From NCBI GenBank assembly GCA_003280915.1, contig QCDL01000002.1:1-64000 (forward strand): 64,000 bases of DNA, written 5' to 3'. Below, in pieces: positions 46,570 to 57,155 of the stretch. Each line of letters begins with the position of its first letter. Position 1 is the stretch's first letter. The notes beneath the pieces are model-generated. The model did not search any database and was not told the origin of the DNA. It worked only from the letters and a program-made list of their open reading frames with translations. Both the position numbers and the translations under genes were made by a program. The DNA is from Prochlorococcus sp. AG-355-I04. Its GTDB lineage: Bacteria > Cyanobacteriota > Cyanobacteriia > PCC-6307 > Cyanobiaceae.

Positions 46570-48553
46570 CATTGTCCCAAGGGTCATCGTCCCTAGAATT
46601 ACCATACCTCGAATTTCTATAATTTCTATTCATTTGATCATCCCAAGGGTCATCATCCCAATAATCATCGGAAAACAGTTCATCTTTTAATGATCCAAAT
46701 GTATTTTTAATGCTCTGCAATGGATTATTATCAGTTTTCCTTTCTGCTGCAAATTTTCTGTTTAAACCAAATAATGCTTCTTGAAGTGCACTCACTGAAA
46801 TTTCTAATTCTTGAGGATCTTCATCATCTATGTAATCTTCAACATCTTGAATTGCTAATTCAACAGCTCTTTGTTGTCTTTCAGCTCCATAAGGCCCAAA
46901 TTCTAAAGAAGCATCCCTAAGTCTTCTCTCAGCTTGTGCAATAAGAGTTAAAGCACTATTTTTTCTATCAATAACAGATCTCTTCTTTCTATCTTCATTA
47001 GCTTTTGATTTAGCTTCTTCAATTATAGAATTAATTTCTTGTTCATTTAAATTAGAGCCTCCAGAAATTGTAACTGTTTGCTTTCTACCAGTTGTTCTAT
47101 CAGTTGCGCTAACTTCTAAAAGTCCATTAGCATCTATGTCAAATGCTACTTGTACTTGAGGTATTCCTCTTGGAGCTGGAGGTATTCCTGATAATCTAAA
47201 CTTACCTAATGATTTATTTTCAGATGCTAAAGGCCTCTCTCCTTGCCTTACTTGAACAACAACTGAAGATTGATTAGATTCTGATGTACTAAAAACATCA
47301 GATTGTCTTACTGGTATTGGTGTATTACGAGGAATAAGCACTTTCATTAGTCCACCAATAGTTTCTAAACCTAAAGATAAGGGAGTAACGTCATTTAGGA
47401 GTAAATCTTGTAAATCACCGTTAATTATTCCAGATTGTATTGCTGCACCAATTGCAACAACTTCATCTGGATTAACTGATTGACAAGGATCATTAGGAAC
47501 AAGAGTCTTTACTAATTGTTGAACCATTGGAATTCTGGTGCTGCCACCGACAAGAACTACCTCATCTATATCTTCTGCGTTCCATCCGGAGTCATCTAAT
47601 GCTATTTGCACAGGCTCTAATAATCTATCCAAAAGATCTTGCGATAATGATTCAAATATTTTTCTATCTAAGGTCTCCTCAATATGTAATGGACCCTCTT
47701 TACTTGTGGTGATAAAAGGTAAGGATATTTTCGTTTTTTGTAATCCGGATAATTCACATTTAGCTTTTTCAGATGCTTCAGTTAATCTCTGTAAAGCTTG
47801 TCTATCCCTTCTTAGATCAATTTCATGTTTAGCAAGAAATTTTTCAGCAAGCCAATCTACTATTTTTGAGTCAAAATTGTTTCCACCTAATTGGGTATCT
47901 CCACATGTTGCTTTAACATCAAAAACACCATTAGAAATTTTTAATAATGAGACGTCAAATGTTCCTCCACCTAAATCAAAAACCAAAACATTATTAGAAG
48001 AACTTTTTTCAAAACCATAAGCTAAAGCTGCTGCTGTAGGTTCATTTAGGATTCTATCTACTTTTATCCCAGCCAATATTGCAGAATCCTTTGTAGCTTG
48101 TCTTTGAGATTCATTAAAATAGGCAGGGACTGTAATAACAGCAGAGTCCACAGTATCTCCAAGATATGTTTCAGCATCATTAATTAATTTTCTAATTAAT
48201 GAGCTAACTAATTCTTCTGGTGCATATTCTCTTTCTGTATTTGGACTAAGAACTCTAACGCTTCCAGTATTATTAGCCTTTACATTGTAGGGAACAGAAA
48301 TACTATTCTCATCTAATTCATCCCAGTCACTGCCAATAAATCTTTTTAAGTTATAAAAGGTATTCTTAGGATTTAGAACAAGTTGTCTTCTTGCTTGATC
48401 TCCTATTACTATTTCTTTATCTTTTGTAAATCCAACTATTGAAGGTGTAGTTCTAGAACCTTCAGAATTAGCAATAACAATTGGACGACCAGCTTCTATA
48501 ACTCCGACAACAGAGTTAGTAGTACCTAAATCAATTCCAACTATTTGCCCCAT
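46556..48553 (-). CDS. dnaK: Hsp70 chaperone DnaK
   Basis: A 665-residue Hsp70. The ATPase domain (1-385) starts VGIDLGTTNSVVGV, with DLGGGTFDVS and LVGGSTRIPMVQ. The substrate domain has DVTPLSLGLETIGG and RNTPIPV. The C-terminal tail differs from canonical DnaK: it is Asp/Trp/Tyr-rich with DDDPWDD and DDDPWDN repeats and ends DYFL, suggesting one of the divergent cyanobacterial DnaK paralogues. ATG start; overlaps its J-partner gene. Confidence 0.96.
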   Translation of the reverse strand: MGQIVGIDLGTTNSVVGVIEAGRPIVIANSEGSRTTPSIVGFTKDKEIVIGDQARRQLVLNPKNTFYNLKRFIGSDWDELDENSISVPYNVKANNTGSVRVLSPNTEREYAPEELVSSLIRKLINDAETYLGDTVDSAVITVPAYFNESQRQATKDSAILAGIKVDRILNEPTAAALAYGFEKSSSNNVLVFDLGGGTFDVSLLKISNGVFDVKATCGDTQLGGNNFDSKIVDWLAEKFLAKHEIDLRRDRQALQRLTEASEKAKCELSGLQKTKISLPFITTSKEGPLHIEETLDRKIFESLSQDLLDRLLEPVQIALDDSGWNAEDIDEVVLVGGSTRIPMVQQLVKTLVPNDPCQSVNPDEVVAIGAAIQSGIINGDLQDLLLNDVTPLSLGLETIGGLMKVLIPRNTPIPVRQSDVFSTSESNQSSVVVQVRQGERPLASENKSLGKFRLSGIPPAPRGIPQVQVAFDIDANGLLEVSATDRTTGRKQTVTISGGSNLNEQEINSIIEEAKSKANEDRKKRSVIDRKNSALTLIAQAERRLRDASLEFGPYGAERQQRAVELAIQDVEDYIDDEDPQELEISVSALQEALFGLNRKFAAERKTDNNPLQSIKNTFGSLKDELFSDDYWDDDPWDDQMNRNYRNSRYGNSRDDDPWDNDYFL

Positions 48554-48768
48554 GATTTTAGATCGCTAATTTAAAGCAAAATTTACTAATAATTTAATTA
48601 ATTTTTATCTTAGATATTTACATATAATAGTAAAAATCAAATATTTTCAACTTAATTTAAATAAAAAAAAATTATTTATAACTTGTCAAAAAGATTACGG
48701 TCTATTTTAAAAAAATTATATAGAGACCAAGGTGTTGATGTAGTTAACCAAAATAAACTAATATAAAA

Positions 48769-48855
48769 CGGAGAGAGAGGGATTCGAACCCTCGATAAAG
48801 TTGCCCCTATACAGCATTTCCAGTGCTGCGCCTTCAACCACTCGGCCACCTCTCC
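48769..48855 (-). tRNA. tRNA-Ser (GGA)
   Basis: An 87-base class II tRNA. Acceptor arm from GGAGAGG, D-arm GCCGAG region, anticodon stem-loop CAGCA-CTGGAAA-TGCTG with anticodon GGA, a long variable arm (TATAGGGGCAACTTTATC), T-loop TTCGAAT and discriminator G as expected for serine. CCA is not encoded. Confidence 0.96.
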
Positions 48856-48904
48856 CAAGATCACCATTTTAACCCCTTACCATCCCATTTTTGAGGAAAG
48901 TTAT

Positions 48905-49279
48905 TTGAAAAAGACTTTCACAGTTACGATTAAAAATAAAGAAACCGGAAAGGTTTACCAAGAACAGGTTCATAGTGACGAATATATACTTAAGGAATTT
49001 GAAAAGAAAGGTTTCATACTTTCATTTTCATGTAGAAATGGTTGCTGTACAAGTTGTGCAGTTAAAATAATATCTGGTAATTTGCAGCAACCTGAAGCTA
49101 TGGGTGTATCTCAAGCATTAAAAGACAAAGGTTATGCACTTCTTTGTGTTGCCAAAGCAACTTCAGATCTTGAAGTTGAAACTACATATGAAGACGAAGT
49201 ATATGATTTACAATTTGGACAATATTTTGGGAGGGGAAATACAAGAGTTGCGCCACCTTGGGAATTTGAGGAAGATTAA
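48905..49279 (+). CDS. petF: Plant-type [2Fe-2S] ferredoxin
   Basis: A 124-residue electron carrier. Cluster cysteines 43, 48, 51 and 81 follow the C-x4-C-x2-C-xn-C rule (SCRNGCCTSC, LLCVAK). It has about 25 residues more than photosynthetic ferredoxin, with a C-terminal tail (FGQYFGRGNTRVAPPWEFEED), so it may be a specialised form rather than the main photosystem I acceptor. Start codon TTG at 48905. Five bases upstream of the suhB-like gene. Confidence 0.93.
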   Translation: MKKTFTVTIKNKETGKVYQEQVHSDEYILKEFEKKGFILSFSCRNGCCTSCAVKIISGNLQQPEAMGVSQALKDKGYALLCVAKATSDLEVETTYEDEVYDLQFGQYFGRGNTRVAPPWEFEED

Positions 49280-49284
49280 TAATC

Positions 49285-50133
49285 ATGTTTGAATTAAGTG
49301 AAATAGAAGAACTTGCAAATCAAGTAAACTTTTCAAGCTTGTATGAAAAAGCAAAGATAGCAGCACAAATTGGAAATGAAATTTTAAAAGTTAATTACAA
49401 TAAAATTCAGAAAATATCATCAAAGGGTAGGAAGGGTGATCTAGTTACAAATGTAGATTTGGAAGTTGAAAATAAAATAAAAAAATATTTATTAGAAGAA
49501 ACACCAAACATATCTATTAATGCTGAGGAATCAGGTAAATTAACAAAATCATCAAATTTAACTTGGTGTATAGACCCTTTAGATGGCACAACAAATTATT
49601 CCCATGGATATCCTTTCTTTGGTACTTCAATTGGTCTTGTATATAAGAATAAACCAATAATAGGAGCTATATCAGTACCTTATTTAAATGAATTATATTC
49701 AGCCTGTATAGGTTTAGGATCATTCTGCAATGATAGTGAACTTAAAGTATCGAATCCCTCTAATCTATCTAATAGTCTACTTGTAACTGGTTTCTCTTAT
49801 GACAGATTTGAGACAGAGGATAATAACTATGCTGAATTTTGTTATCTAACGCATAAAACAAGAGGAGTTAGAAGAGGAGGAGCAGCAGCTGTTGATCTGG
49901 CATTTGTTGCTGCAGGTAAGGTTGATGGATACTGGGAAAGAGGATTAGAAGTATGGGACCTAGCAGCTGGTGCTATTATTGTTAAAGAGGCTGGTGGTAT
50001 TATTTCCGATTATCCATCAGGCGAATTTAATTTAAGTTCAGGACGAATTTTAGCTTGTTCTCCAAGCCTTGAGAATGAATTAAAGAATGAACTAGATAAA
50101 GTCTCTCCATTTAAAAAAAATCTCTACACCTAA
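49285..50133 (+). CDS. suhB: Inositol monophosphatase family phosphatase
   Basis: A 282-residue Mg-dependent phosphatase. Metal-binding blocks: INAEESG, WCIDPLDGTTNYSHG (about 95-109) and YWERGLEVWDLAAGAIIVKEAGG near the C-terminus. The physiological substrate (inositol phosphate, or another sugar phosphate) cannot be told from sequence. ATG start. It follows the ferredoxin gene by five bases and precedes hisZ by 19. Confidence 0.9.
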   Translation: MFELSEIEELANQVNFSSLYEKAKIAAQIGNEILKVNYNKIQKISSKGRKGDLVTNVDLEVENKIKKYLLEETPNISINAEESGKLTKSSNLTWCIDPLDGTTNYSHGYPFFGTSIGLVYKNKPIIGAISVPYLNELYSACIGLGSFCNDSELKVSNPSNLSNSLLVTGFSYDRFETEDNNYAEFCYLTHKTRGVRRGGAAAVDLAFVAAGKVDGYWERGLEVWDLAAGAIIVKEAGGIISDYPSGEFNLSSGRILACSPSLENELKNELDKVSPFKKNLYT

Positions 50134-50152
50134 AAATTCGTTTGATAATAAA

Positions 50153-51301
50153 ATGACAGATATTAAAGAAATTAAATTAGTCGATGTAAAAAATAACTCA
50201 AACATCATAAATAACTTAAATAATATTTATAAACTATGGGGCTATGAAGAGGTTTCACCCTCATTTATAAATACTTTAGAGACGATAAAAGGACGGGGAG
50301 TTATTGACGAAAATCAGGTTGTGGGGATAGTAAGTAACAATTCATTATGTCTAAGGCCAGAAATGACAACATCTATTGTTAAATTGTCATCTACTAGATT
50401 AATAAATAAGAAAAGACCAATAAGATTATTCACTAATGGAACGGTCTTTGATAAAAAACAGAATAAAAATTCTATTAAGTTACAAGAGAAACTTCAAAGT
50501 GGAATTGAATTAATCGGATACAACACAAAGTGCCCAGAAATTGAAGTTATTAATATATTGTTTGATGCAATCGATAATATTAATTTGAAGGATGGTTGTA
50601 ATTTATATCTACTAGTCAGTACCACAAAAATAATGGATTTGATACTGAACAAATATCAGAATAATAATTTTGAAGAAATTAAGAAAAGTCTTGTTAATTT
50701 TGATCAAGATAATTTATCTAAATTAGAAATAGATGAAGATGATAAAAATATTCTTAAAGATCTTTTATTCACACGAGGAGAACCAATTGCAATACTAAAA
50801 AAATTAAAAAATATATATGGCATTAGTAAAACCTTAGATGACTTAAATTTTTTATTTGAAACATTATCAAATATATCAAAGCGATATGGTGTTAAATTAC
50901 AACTAGATCCGACTTTTCAACCTCACTTAAATTTATATGAAGGAATAGTATTTCAACTAATAGGGGATAATGGTAAAAATAAAAGCGTTATCGCAAAAGG
51001 TGGAAGATATGATGAGTTAGTAAGATTCTTTAGTCCCAATGAGAAAATCTTTAATGGGATTGGATTTACAATTTCTGTAGACATTTTAAGAGATTTAATT
51101 AAAGAAGAAAAGAAAAATAAAAAAAAGATATTATTAATGTTTAAAGATTCTTATTTGTTAGAAAAAGGTATGAATGAACAAAAATTACAACAGAAAAGAG
51201 GGAATATTGCTGTCTTACATTTAAATCCATGTAATGACATGTCTAAAGCCAATCAAATAATGAAAGAAAATAATTGTAGTGAGATTTTGTGGGTTAAATA
51301 A
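50153..51301 (+). CDS. hisZ: ATP phosphoribosyltransferase regulatory subunit
   Basis: A 382-residue HisRS paralogue. It keeps class II-like blocks (LCLRPEMTTSIVKLSSTR, YEGIVFQLIG, AKGGRYDELVRFF) but lacks a full C-terminal anticodon domain and the complete HisRS signature, which points to HisZ, the activator of short-form HisG in histidine synthesis. Highly divergent and AT-rich. ATG start. Confidence 0.88.
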   Translation: MTDIKEIKLVDVKNNSNIINNLNNIYKLWGYEEVSPSFINTLETIKGRGVIDENQVVGIVSNNSLCLRPEMTTSIVKLSSTRLINKKRPIRLFTNGTVFDKKQNKNSIKLQEKLQSGIELIGYNTKCPEIEVINILFDAIDNINLKDGCNLYLLVSTTKIMDLILNKYQNNNFEEIKKSLVNFDQDNLSKLEIDEDDKNILKDLLFTRGEPIAILKKLKNIYGISKTLDDLNFLFETLSNISKRYGVKLQLDPTFQPHLNLYEGIVFQLIGDNGKNKSVIAKGGRYDELVRFFSPNEKIFNGIGFTISVDILRDLIKEEKKNKKKILLMFKDSYLLEKGMNEQKLQQKRGNIAVLHLNPCNDMSKANQIMKENNCSEILWVK

Positions 51302-51417
51302 AACCTTTTTAAATTTTTTTAACTTTTAAATTAACATATTGTTCGGACAATACTCCTAATTAAACTTGATTAACTAGTTTTTACGAAATAGGATTTGTAT
51401 GTTTGATTTTTTTTTAA

Positions 51418-53322
51418 ATGGAAAAAGGCGAAATTCGTATTAATACCGAAAATATTTTCCCAATTATCAAAAAGGCAGTTTATTCTGACCATGAAATCTT
51501 TTTAAGAGAACTTGTTAGTAATAGTGTTGACGCAATTAGTAAAAGACGAATGGCCTCTATGGCAGGTGATTGCGAAAATGCTGAGGAAGCTCAAGTAAAA
51601 ATAACAATTAACCGTGAAAAAAATACATTAACAATTTCCGATAATGGTATTGGAATGAATGATGAAGAAATTAAGAAATACATAAACCAAGTTGCGTTTT
51701 CTAGTGCAGAAGAATTCCTAACAAAATATAAAAAAGATAATGATGAATTCATAGGTCATTTTGGACTCGGTTTTTATTCATCTTTCATGGTGGCAGATAA
51801 AGTTGATATATTGACTAAGTCTGCAATTGGGGAATCAATAGCTTTCAAATGGACTTGTGATGGATCGCCAAATTTTACGTTAGAGGAATCAGAAAGAGAG
51901 ACAATTGGTACAGATGTTATTCTTCACCTACTTGAAGAAGAAAAAGAGTTTATCGAGCCTGAAAGGATTAAATCACTAATAAAAAAATATTGTGATTTTA
52001 TGCCAATAGATGTCTTATTAGAAGGAGAGACAATTAATAAAAAAAATCCTCCTTGGAGAAAACAACCTAGTGAATTAAAAGATGAAGATTATATTGAGTT
52101 ATATAAATACCTTTATCCTTTCCAGGGAGATCCACTGTTATGGATTCATCTAAATACTGATTATCCATATGACATACAAGGTATATTGTATTTTCCAAAG
52201 TTGTCCGGTAGAGCTGATTGGGAAAAGGGAGAAATAAAACTATTTTGCAATCAAGTATTCGTAAGCGATTCAATTAAAGAGATAGTACCAAAATACCTTT
52301 TACCTCTTAGAGGAGTTATTGACTCTACAGATATACCTCTAAATGTTAGTAGAAGTGCATTACAAACAGATAGAAAAGTAAGGTCCATATCATCATTTAT
52401 CTCAAAAAAAATTGCTAATAAACTGAAGGATTTGATAAAGAATTCTCCAGAATTTTATGCAGAAATTTGGGATTCTATCTCTGCTTTTATTAAAATTGGT
52501 GCTATCGAAGATGAAAAATTTGCTGATTTAGTCAATAACAGTATAATTTTCGAAACAATAATAAATTCAGAGAATGACGTAACTAAAGATATTGAAAATA
52601 AATCCCTCATCAAGGCGAATGATAAATATTTCACAACTCTCGCAAATTACAAAGAGCGAAATAAATTAACTGATTCTAAAAAAATAATTTACTGTTCAGA
52701 TTTGATTGCGCAGTCTAGTGCATTAAATATCTGTTTATCTGATAATAAAGAAGTTATTAAATCTGATCCCTTAATTGACGCACAATTTCTTCCATGGTTG
52801 GAAAGTAAAAATGAAGATTTTCAATTCCAAAGAGTAGATTCAGAAATAAATGAACTAGAAGATAAAGAATCAAAAGAAATTGTAGATAAGGATGGCAAAT
52901 CAAATTCAGATAATCTTAGAGATACGATAGTTAAGGCCCTTAACAATGAGAAAGTAACAGTTAAAGTGCAGTCACTTTCAAGTAAAGATGCTCCACCAGC
53001 GATGATCTTACTTCCAGAACAAATGAGAAGAATTAATGATATGGGAGCTTATATGGAACAAAAGATGCCTGGCTTACCTGAATATCACGTGCTCTTAATT
53101 AACAAAGAACATCCACTTATTGTTGGTCTTAATAAAATTACAGGCAACAAAATAATTATTGATGAAAATGATCCAATTGAAAATCCACTGGCATCTAAAA
53201 TTGCGAATCATGTTTACGATATGGCTAAGCTTTCCGTTGGTGGATTAGATCAAGAACAGATTATTAATTTACAAAATAATAATGCCGAATTAATTTCAGA
53301 ATTACTTAGTTCAACAAATTGA
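51418..53322 (+). CDS. htpG: Hsp90 chaperone HtpG
   Basis: A 634-residue Hsp90. The GHKL ATPase motifs are [14 protein letters not shown] (Asn near 34), SDNGIGM (Asp near 79) and [15 protein letters not shown]. The middle domain has the catalytic-Arg loop in [16 protein letters not shown]. No EEVD tail, as normal for bacteria. A client-folding chaperone, induced by heat and light in cyanobacteria. ATG start. The 116-base leader is AT-rich with several T runs. Confidence 0.97.
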   Translation: MEKGEIRINTENIFPIIKKAVYSDHEIFLRELVSNSVDAISKRRMASMAGDCENAEEAQVKITINREKNTLTISDNGIGMNDEEIKKYINQVAFSSAEEFLTKYKKDNDEFIGHFGLGFYSSFMVADKVDILTKSAIGESIAFKWTCDGSPNFTLEESERETIGTDVILHLLEEEKEFIEPERIKSLIKKYCDFMPIDVLLEGETINKKNPPWRKQPSELKDEDYIELYKYLYPFQGDPLLWIHLNTDYPYDIQGILYFPKLSGRADWEKGEIKLFCNQVFVSDSIKEIVPKYLLPLRGVIDSTDIPLNVSRSALQTDRKVRSISSFISKKIANKLKDLIKNSPEFYAEIWDSISAFIKIGAIEDEKFADLVNNSIIFETIINSENDVTKDIENKSLIKANDKYFTTLANYKERNKLTDSKKIIYCSDLIAQSSALNICLSDNKEVIKSDPLIDAQFLPWLESKNEDFQFQRVDSEINELEDKESKEIVDKDGKSNSDNLRDTIVKALNNEKVTVKVQSLSSKDAPPAMILLPEQMRRINDMGAYMEQKMPGLPEYHVLLINKEHPLIVGLNKITGNKIIIDENDPIENPLASKIANHVYDMAKLSVGGLDQEQIINLQNNNAELISELLSSTN

Positions 53323-53362
53323 GCCATGTGTTAGAATTTTTAAAAGATATAACTCAATAAAT

Positions 53363-53599
53363 ATGTCAAGAGTTTGCGAACTGACCGGTGCAAAAGCTAA
53401 TAACGGAATGGCAGTGAGTCACTCTCATATACGCACAAAAAAATTGCAACAAGTTAATCTCCAAAAAAGGAGACTATGGTGGGAAGAGGGTAAAAAATGG
53501 GTAAATATAAAAATAAGTACCAAAGCCCTAAAGTCTATACAAAAAGTAGGTTTAGATAAATTTGCTAAATCAAATGGAGTTGATTTAAAAAAATTCTAA
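53363..53599 (+). CDS. rpmB: 50S ribosomal protein L28
   Basis: A 78-residue protein starting [20 protein letters not shown], followed by [20 protein letters not shown], the conserved L28 core. Cyanobacterial length. ATG start. It lies between htpG and the peroxiredoxin bcp on the same strand, with short spacers. Confidence 0.97.
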   Translation: MSRVCELTGAKANNGMAVSHSHIRTKKLQQVNLQKRRLWWEEGKKWVNIKISTKALKSIQKVGLDKFAKSNGVDLKKF

Positions 53600-53604
53600 A
53601 TTTG

Positions 53605-54138
53605 ATGAGAAATTTAGTTGTAAGTATATTAATACCATTTATTCTTTTTTTTAATTGTAATTCAGCCTTACCTTTTGATTTTGCTCCTGAAGTTGGTGAT
53701 TATGCTCCTAACTTTCAGTTAGAAGGTTTTAATAAAAACATAAAAACAAAAAAAACATGGGGTTTAAGTGATTTTGAAGGTCAGTGGTTAGTTATGTATT
53801 TTTATCCAAAAGACTTTACAGCAGGTTGCACACTTGAAGCTAAAGGTTTTTCGGAATTAAAAAAAGATTTTTCAAAATATAATGCCGAAATTGTTGGTAT
53901 TAGCGCTGATAATCAAGATTCTCATAAAAGTTTCTGCAGCGAGAAATCCATAAACTACACTTTATTATCCGATCCTGATGGAATTATTAGTGATAAATAT
54001 GGTTCATGGATTCCTCCATTCTCAGATAGAAATACTTTTTTGATTTCTCCAGATGGGAAAATTTCTTATAGATGGATAAGTGTTTTACCTATAAATCATG
54101 CTAAAGAAGTTCTCAACGTTTTAAAGAAAAAAATATAA
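53605..54138 (+). CDS. bcp: BCP/PrxQ-type peroxiredoxin with signal peptide
   Basis: A 177-residue peroxidase from ATG 53605. The first 22 residues form a signal peptide or membrane anchor, followed by the AhpC/TSA fold. The peroxidatic Cys is in FTAGCTLEAKGF and a second Cys (SFCSEKS) lies further on than the usual CxxxxC spacing. Probably acts in the thylakoid lumen or periplasm. Four bases after rpmB's stop. Confidence 0.92.
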   Translation: MRNLVVSILIPFILFFNCNSALPFDFAPEVGDYAPNFQLEGFNKNIKTKKTWGLSDFEGQWLVMYFYPKDFTAGCTLEAKGFSELKKDFSKYNAEIVGISADNQDSHKSFCSEKSINYTLLSDPDGIISDKYGSWIPPFSDRNTFLISPDGKISYRWISVLPINHAKEVLNVLKKKI

Positions 54139-54142
54139 TATT

Positions 54143-54445
54143 TTGCACGAATTATCATTTGGAACTTGGTTAATACATATCTCATCAGTAATAGAATGGA
54201 TTTTTGCCATATTAGTCATAAACAAAATATCTACATATAAAAAATATAATTTATTTTTTTGGTTAAGCCTGGCTATGATACCAAATTTAATAGGTGCTAT
54301 GTGTGCGATCACTTGGCATATCTATGACAACCAAGAAAATCTTTACGGTCTAGTATCACTTCAAGGAATATTTACATTTATCGGAAATTCAACATTAGCC
54401 TTAGCTGCAATAATAATTTTTAAAGGAAAAGAGACTTATGAATGA
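54143..54445 (+). CDS. DUF2499 (YCF49-like) membrane protein
   Basis: A 100-residue protein with about three hydrophobic helices, matching DUF2499 of cyanobacteria and plastids: LSFGTWLIHISSVIEWIFA, then MIPNLIGAMCAITWHIYDN, and FTFIGNSTLALAA. The start is TTG 54143, five bases after bcp. Its end overlaps the next gene by eight bases. The two are found together in cyanobacteria; the function is not established. Confidence 0.85.
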   Translation: MHELSFGTWLIHISSVIEWIFAILVINKISTYKKYNLFFWLSLAMIPNLIGAMCAITWHIYDNQENLYGLVSLQGIFTFIGNSTLALAAIIIFKGKETYE

Positions 54446-54773
54446 TTTTTTTTTTAAATTTATTGAAAAATTAGGTTCAATTGATAACACATTATTGTTC
54501 GCAGTATCAATAATTCCATATGCAATATTTTTGTTTTACTTATATAAAATCAAATCTGTTAATAATTTTGTAAAAACAGGATTTTCCTTAACTGTTTTAT
54601 TCGTATTCATAACTATATTGGTATCTATCTTCTCACTAAATTATTATGATAAAACCCTTGTTGAGGTTGACTTTCTGCATGGCTTTGCTGAATCCTTCCT
54701 AACTCTAAGTGATTTTGTTATCTTGTTAGGATTTATAAAGTTGTTAAATAGTTTAGAAGTAAACAACTCTTAA
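54438..54773 (+). CDS. DUF3593 membrane protein
   Basis: A 111-residue protein with three predicted helices, DUF3593-type, partner of the DUF2499 gene it overlaps by eight bases. Recognisable segments include LLFAVSIIPYAIFLFYLY and a closing HGFAESFLTLSDFVILLGFIK. Function unknown; joint membrane role inferred from the coupling. ATG start. Confidence 0.8.
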   Translation: MNDFFFKFIEKLGSIDNTLLFAVSIIPYAIFLFYLYKIKSVNNFVKTGFSLTVLFVFITILVSIFSLNYYDKTLVEVDFLHGFAESFLTLSDFVILLGFIKLLNSLEVNNS

Positions 54774-54839
54774 GACCTTTTACAATTTTGTGTTTTTTAG
54801 GTAAAAGTATTAGAGAATATATGAAAATAACAATTTTTT

Positions 54840-55100
54840 ATGTTTACTACATTATTTGCAGCTGCAGATCCAGCAACTTTTTCTTGGTCTCCAAAGTGTG
54901 CCGTCGTAATGATTGCATGTAATGTTTTTGCTTATGCAATTGCTAGAGCAACAATAAGAAAACCTAATGAAGGTTTCGAAATACCTAATTCAAAATTCTA
55001 TGGTGGTTTAAGTCATGCATCAGTTGTAGGAGCTAATTGCCTAGGTCATATTTTTGGAATTGGAGCAATCTTAGGGTTAGCCTCACGGGGTGTTTTATAA
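54840..55100 (+). CDS. psaK: Photosystem I subunit PsaK
   Basis: An 86-residue two-helix membrane protein of the photosystem I edge. A short leader (MFTTLFAAADPATFSWSPKC), helix 1 (VVMIACNVFAYAIARATI), a loop with KPNEGFEIPN, and helix 2 (SHASVVGANCLGHIFGIGAILGL) follow the PsaK layout. ATG start. It converges with dxs across a tandem-repeat spacer. Confidence 0.96.
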   Translation: MFTTLFAAADPATFSWSPKCAVVMIACNVFAYAIARATIRKPNEGFEIPNSKFYGGLSHASVVGANCLGHIFGIGAILGLASRGVL

Positions 55101-55102
55101 AT

Positions 55103-55147
55103 ATTTATTTATTAAATATTTATTCATTAAATTTTTATTTATTAAAT
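55103..55147. repeat. Three tandem 15-bp repeats between psaK and dxs
   Basis: Units ATTTATTTATTAAAT (55103-55117), ATTTATTCATTAAAT (55118-55132) and TTTTATTTATTAAAT (55133-55147), each differing by at most one base from the first. They fill the whole spacer between convergent stop codons. Unit number could vary between strains. Confidence 0.9.
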
Positions 55148-55149
55148 TG

Positions 55150-57039
55150 TTAATTAACTAACTTAAATTTCTTAACAATTTTATCTGCCATCTGATCAGG
55201 CATAAGTCCTAATTTTTCTTTACTCTGATCAGGTGAAGCATGATCAACTAAGACATCAGGTATACCTATTCTGTATACAGGGATGTTTAATTCATTATCG
55301 CTAAATAATTCAACTATTGCGGAACCAAATCCACCTATTAAGGTTCCTTCTTCCATGGTTACAACTTTTTTAATCCTACTTGCTAAAGGCATAATGAGTT
55401 TTTTATCGAGAGGTTTAACAAATCTTGCATTAACAATGCATGCATTAATTTTCATATTCTTTAAGATCTTTGCTGTTTCAATTGCTGATGCGACCATTGA
55501 ACCATAAGCAATAATTAAAATATCTTCTCCTTCTTCAAGTATTTCAGCTTCGCCTATATTCAAAGGTTCCCAACCCTCATCCATTACAGCCACTCCTAAT
55601 CCAGAGCCTCTCGGAATTCTTAAAGCTGTAGGACCATCATGGTTTATTGAAGTTATTAACATTCTTTGTAATTCAGATTCATCCTTAGGAGCCATCAATA
55701 CAAAATTAGGTATAGATCTCATATAACTAATATCGTACTGACCTTGGTGTGTAGGACCGTCGGCTCCGACTATCCCAGCTCTATCAAGTACGAATGATAC
55801 AGGTAAATTTTGTATCCCTACATCATGAATTAATTGATCGAAAGCACGTTGAAGAAAAGTACTATAAATAGCTACAACAGGTTTAAGACCATCGCAAGAC
55901 ATTCCTGCCGCAAGAGTAACTGCATGTTGTTCAGCTATTCCTACATCGATATATTGATCAGGGATATTTTTTTGTAATATATCTAAACCAGTACCTGTAG
56001 CCATTGCAGCTGTAATACCAACGACTTTGCTATCTTGCTCACATATTTTTAATAAGGTTTGACCAAATATTTTACTATAACTGACAGGTTTAGGTTTCTT
56101 TGATGGAATAGATTTCCCAGTTGTAAGATCAAATGCAGACTGTGCATGATATCCAACCTGATCGGCTTCTGCATATGGGTAACCCTTCCCTTTTGTTGTG
56201 ACAACATGAACAAGTACTGGTCTTTTAAGTTTATGGGCAGCGTTAAAGGTCTTAATTAAGTTACCTATATCATGACCATCAATTGGACCCATATATGTAA
56301 ATCCAAGTTCTTCAAAAACAGCTCCAACCTTAGGCACAGATAGTCGTCTAACGCTTCCTTTAATATTTTTGAGTTCTTCTGGGATATCCTTTCCAATTAA
56401 GGGAATATTTTTTACACTTTCTTGAACACTATCTGACAAAAATTGCAATGGTGGACTAACTCTTACCTTATTTAAATAGGATGAAAGGGCTCCAACCGGA
56501 GGTGAAATAGACATGTCATTATCGTTCAATATTACAACTAAAGGGGTATTTGGTAAGTGACCTGCATGATTTATGGCTTCTAATGCCATTCCTCCAGTTA
56601 ATGCTCCATCTCCAATAACAGCGACACATTTATAATTTTCACCTTTTCTATCTCTTGCTATTGCCATTCCTAAAGCAGCAGAAATAGAAGTGCTTGCATG
56701 TCCAGCACCAAAATGATCAAATTTACTTTCACTTCTTTTTAGATATCCAGCGACTCCATTTTGCTGCCTTAGAGAATCAAATTGACTGAAACGTCCTGTA
56801 ATTAATTTATGAGGGTAACCTTGATGTCCTACATCCCATACAACTTTATCGAAATCAAGATCAAGAGTTTGATATAAAGCCAATGTCAACTCAACTACTC
56901 CTAAACCAGGACCAAGATGTCCACCACTAGTAGATACTACCTGAAGATGTCTTTCTCTAATTTGACAAGCAATTTCCTCTAATTGTGAAACTGTTAAGCC
57001 ATGAAGTTGATTAGGATGACTTAACTCACTTAAAAGCAT
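55150..57039 (-). CDS. dxs: 1-deoxy-D-xylulose-5-phosphate synthase
   Basis: A 629-residue thiamine-diphosphate enzyme; first step of the MEP isoprenoid pathway, feeding carotenoids and chlorophyll phytyl chains. The thiamine motif is around [20 protein letters not shown] (about 143-162). [14 protein letters not shown] is N-terminal, and [19 protein letters not shown] covers the transketolase central region. ATG start, full length. It diverges from ilvA. Confidence 0.97.
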   Translation of the reverse strand: MLLSELSHPNQLHGLTVSQLEEIACQIRERHLQVVSTSGGHLGPGLGVVELTLALYQTLDLDFDKVVWDVGHQGYPHKLITGRFSQFDSLRQQNGVAGYLKRSESKFDHFGAGHASTSISAALGMAIARDRKGENYKCVAVIGDGALTGGMALEAINHAGHLPNTPLVVILNDNDMSISPPVGALSSYLNKVRVSPPLQFLSDSVQESVKNIPLIGKDIPEELKNIKGSVRRLSVPKVGAVFEELGFTYMGPIDGHDIGNLIKTFNAAHKLKRPVLVHVVTTKGKGYPYAEADQVGYHAQSAFDLTTGKSIPSKKPKPVSYSKIFGQTLLKICEQDSKVVGITAAMATGTGLDILQKNIPDQYIDVGIAEQHAVTLAAGMSCDGLKPVVAIYSTFLQRAFDQLIHDVGIQNLPVSFVLDRAGIVGADGPTHQGQYDISYMRSIPNFVLMAPKDESELQRMLITSINHDGPTALRIPRGSGLGVAVMDEGWEPLNIGEAEILEEGEDILIIAYGSMVASAIETAKILKNMKINACIVNARFVKPLDKKLIMPLASRIKKVVTMEEGTLIGGFGSAIVELFSDNELNIPVYRIGIPDVLVDHASPDQSKEKLGLMPDQMADKIVKKFKLVN

Positions 57040-57155
57040 TTAACAAAAATTGGTATCTATATAATCTAAAACGCCGAGGTGCAAAATGAGTATTTTTTTT
57101 GAAATAGATCATGTAATGTTTTATTAGATTAATAATTAATGCTAAAAATATATAT

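Noticed and set aside
47538-48020. 160-codon plus-strand frame opposite dnaK
   Set aside because: Typical antisense open frame of a highly conserved gene; no evidence for a separate product.
48676-48867. Minus-strand 63-codon open frame
   Set aside because: It runs straight through tRNA-Ser(GGA); the amino acid pattern is a by-product of the tRNA sequence.
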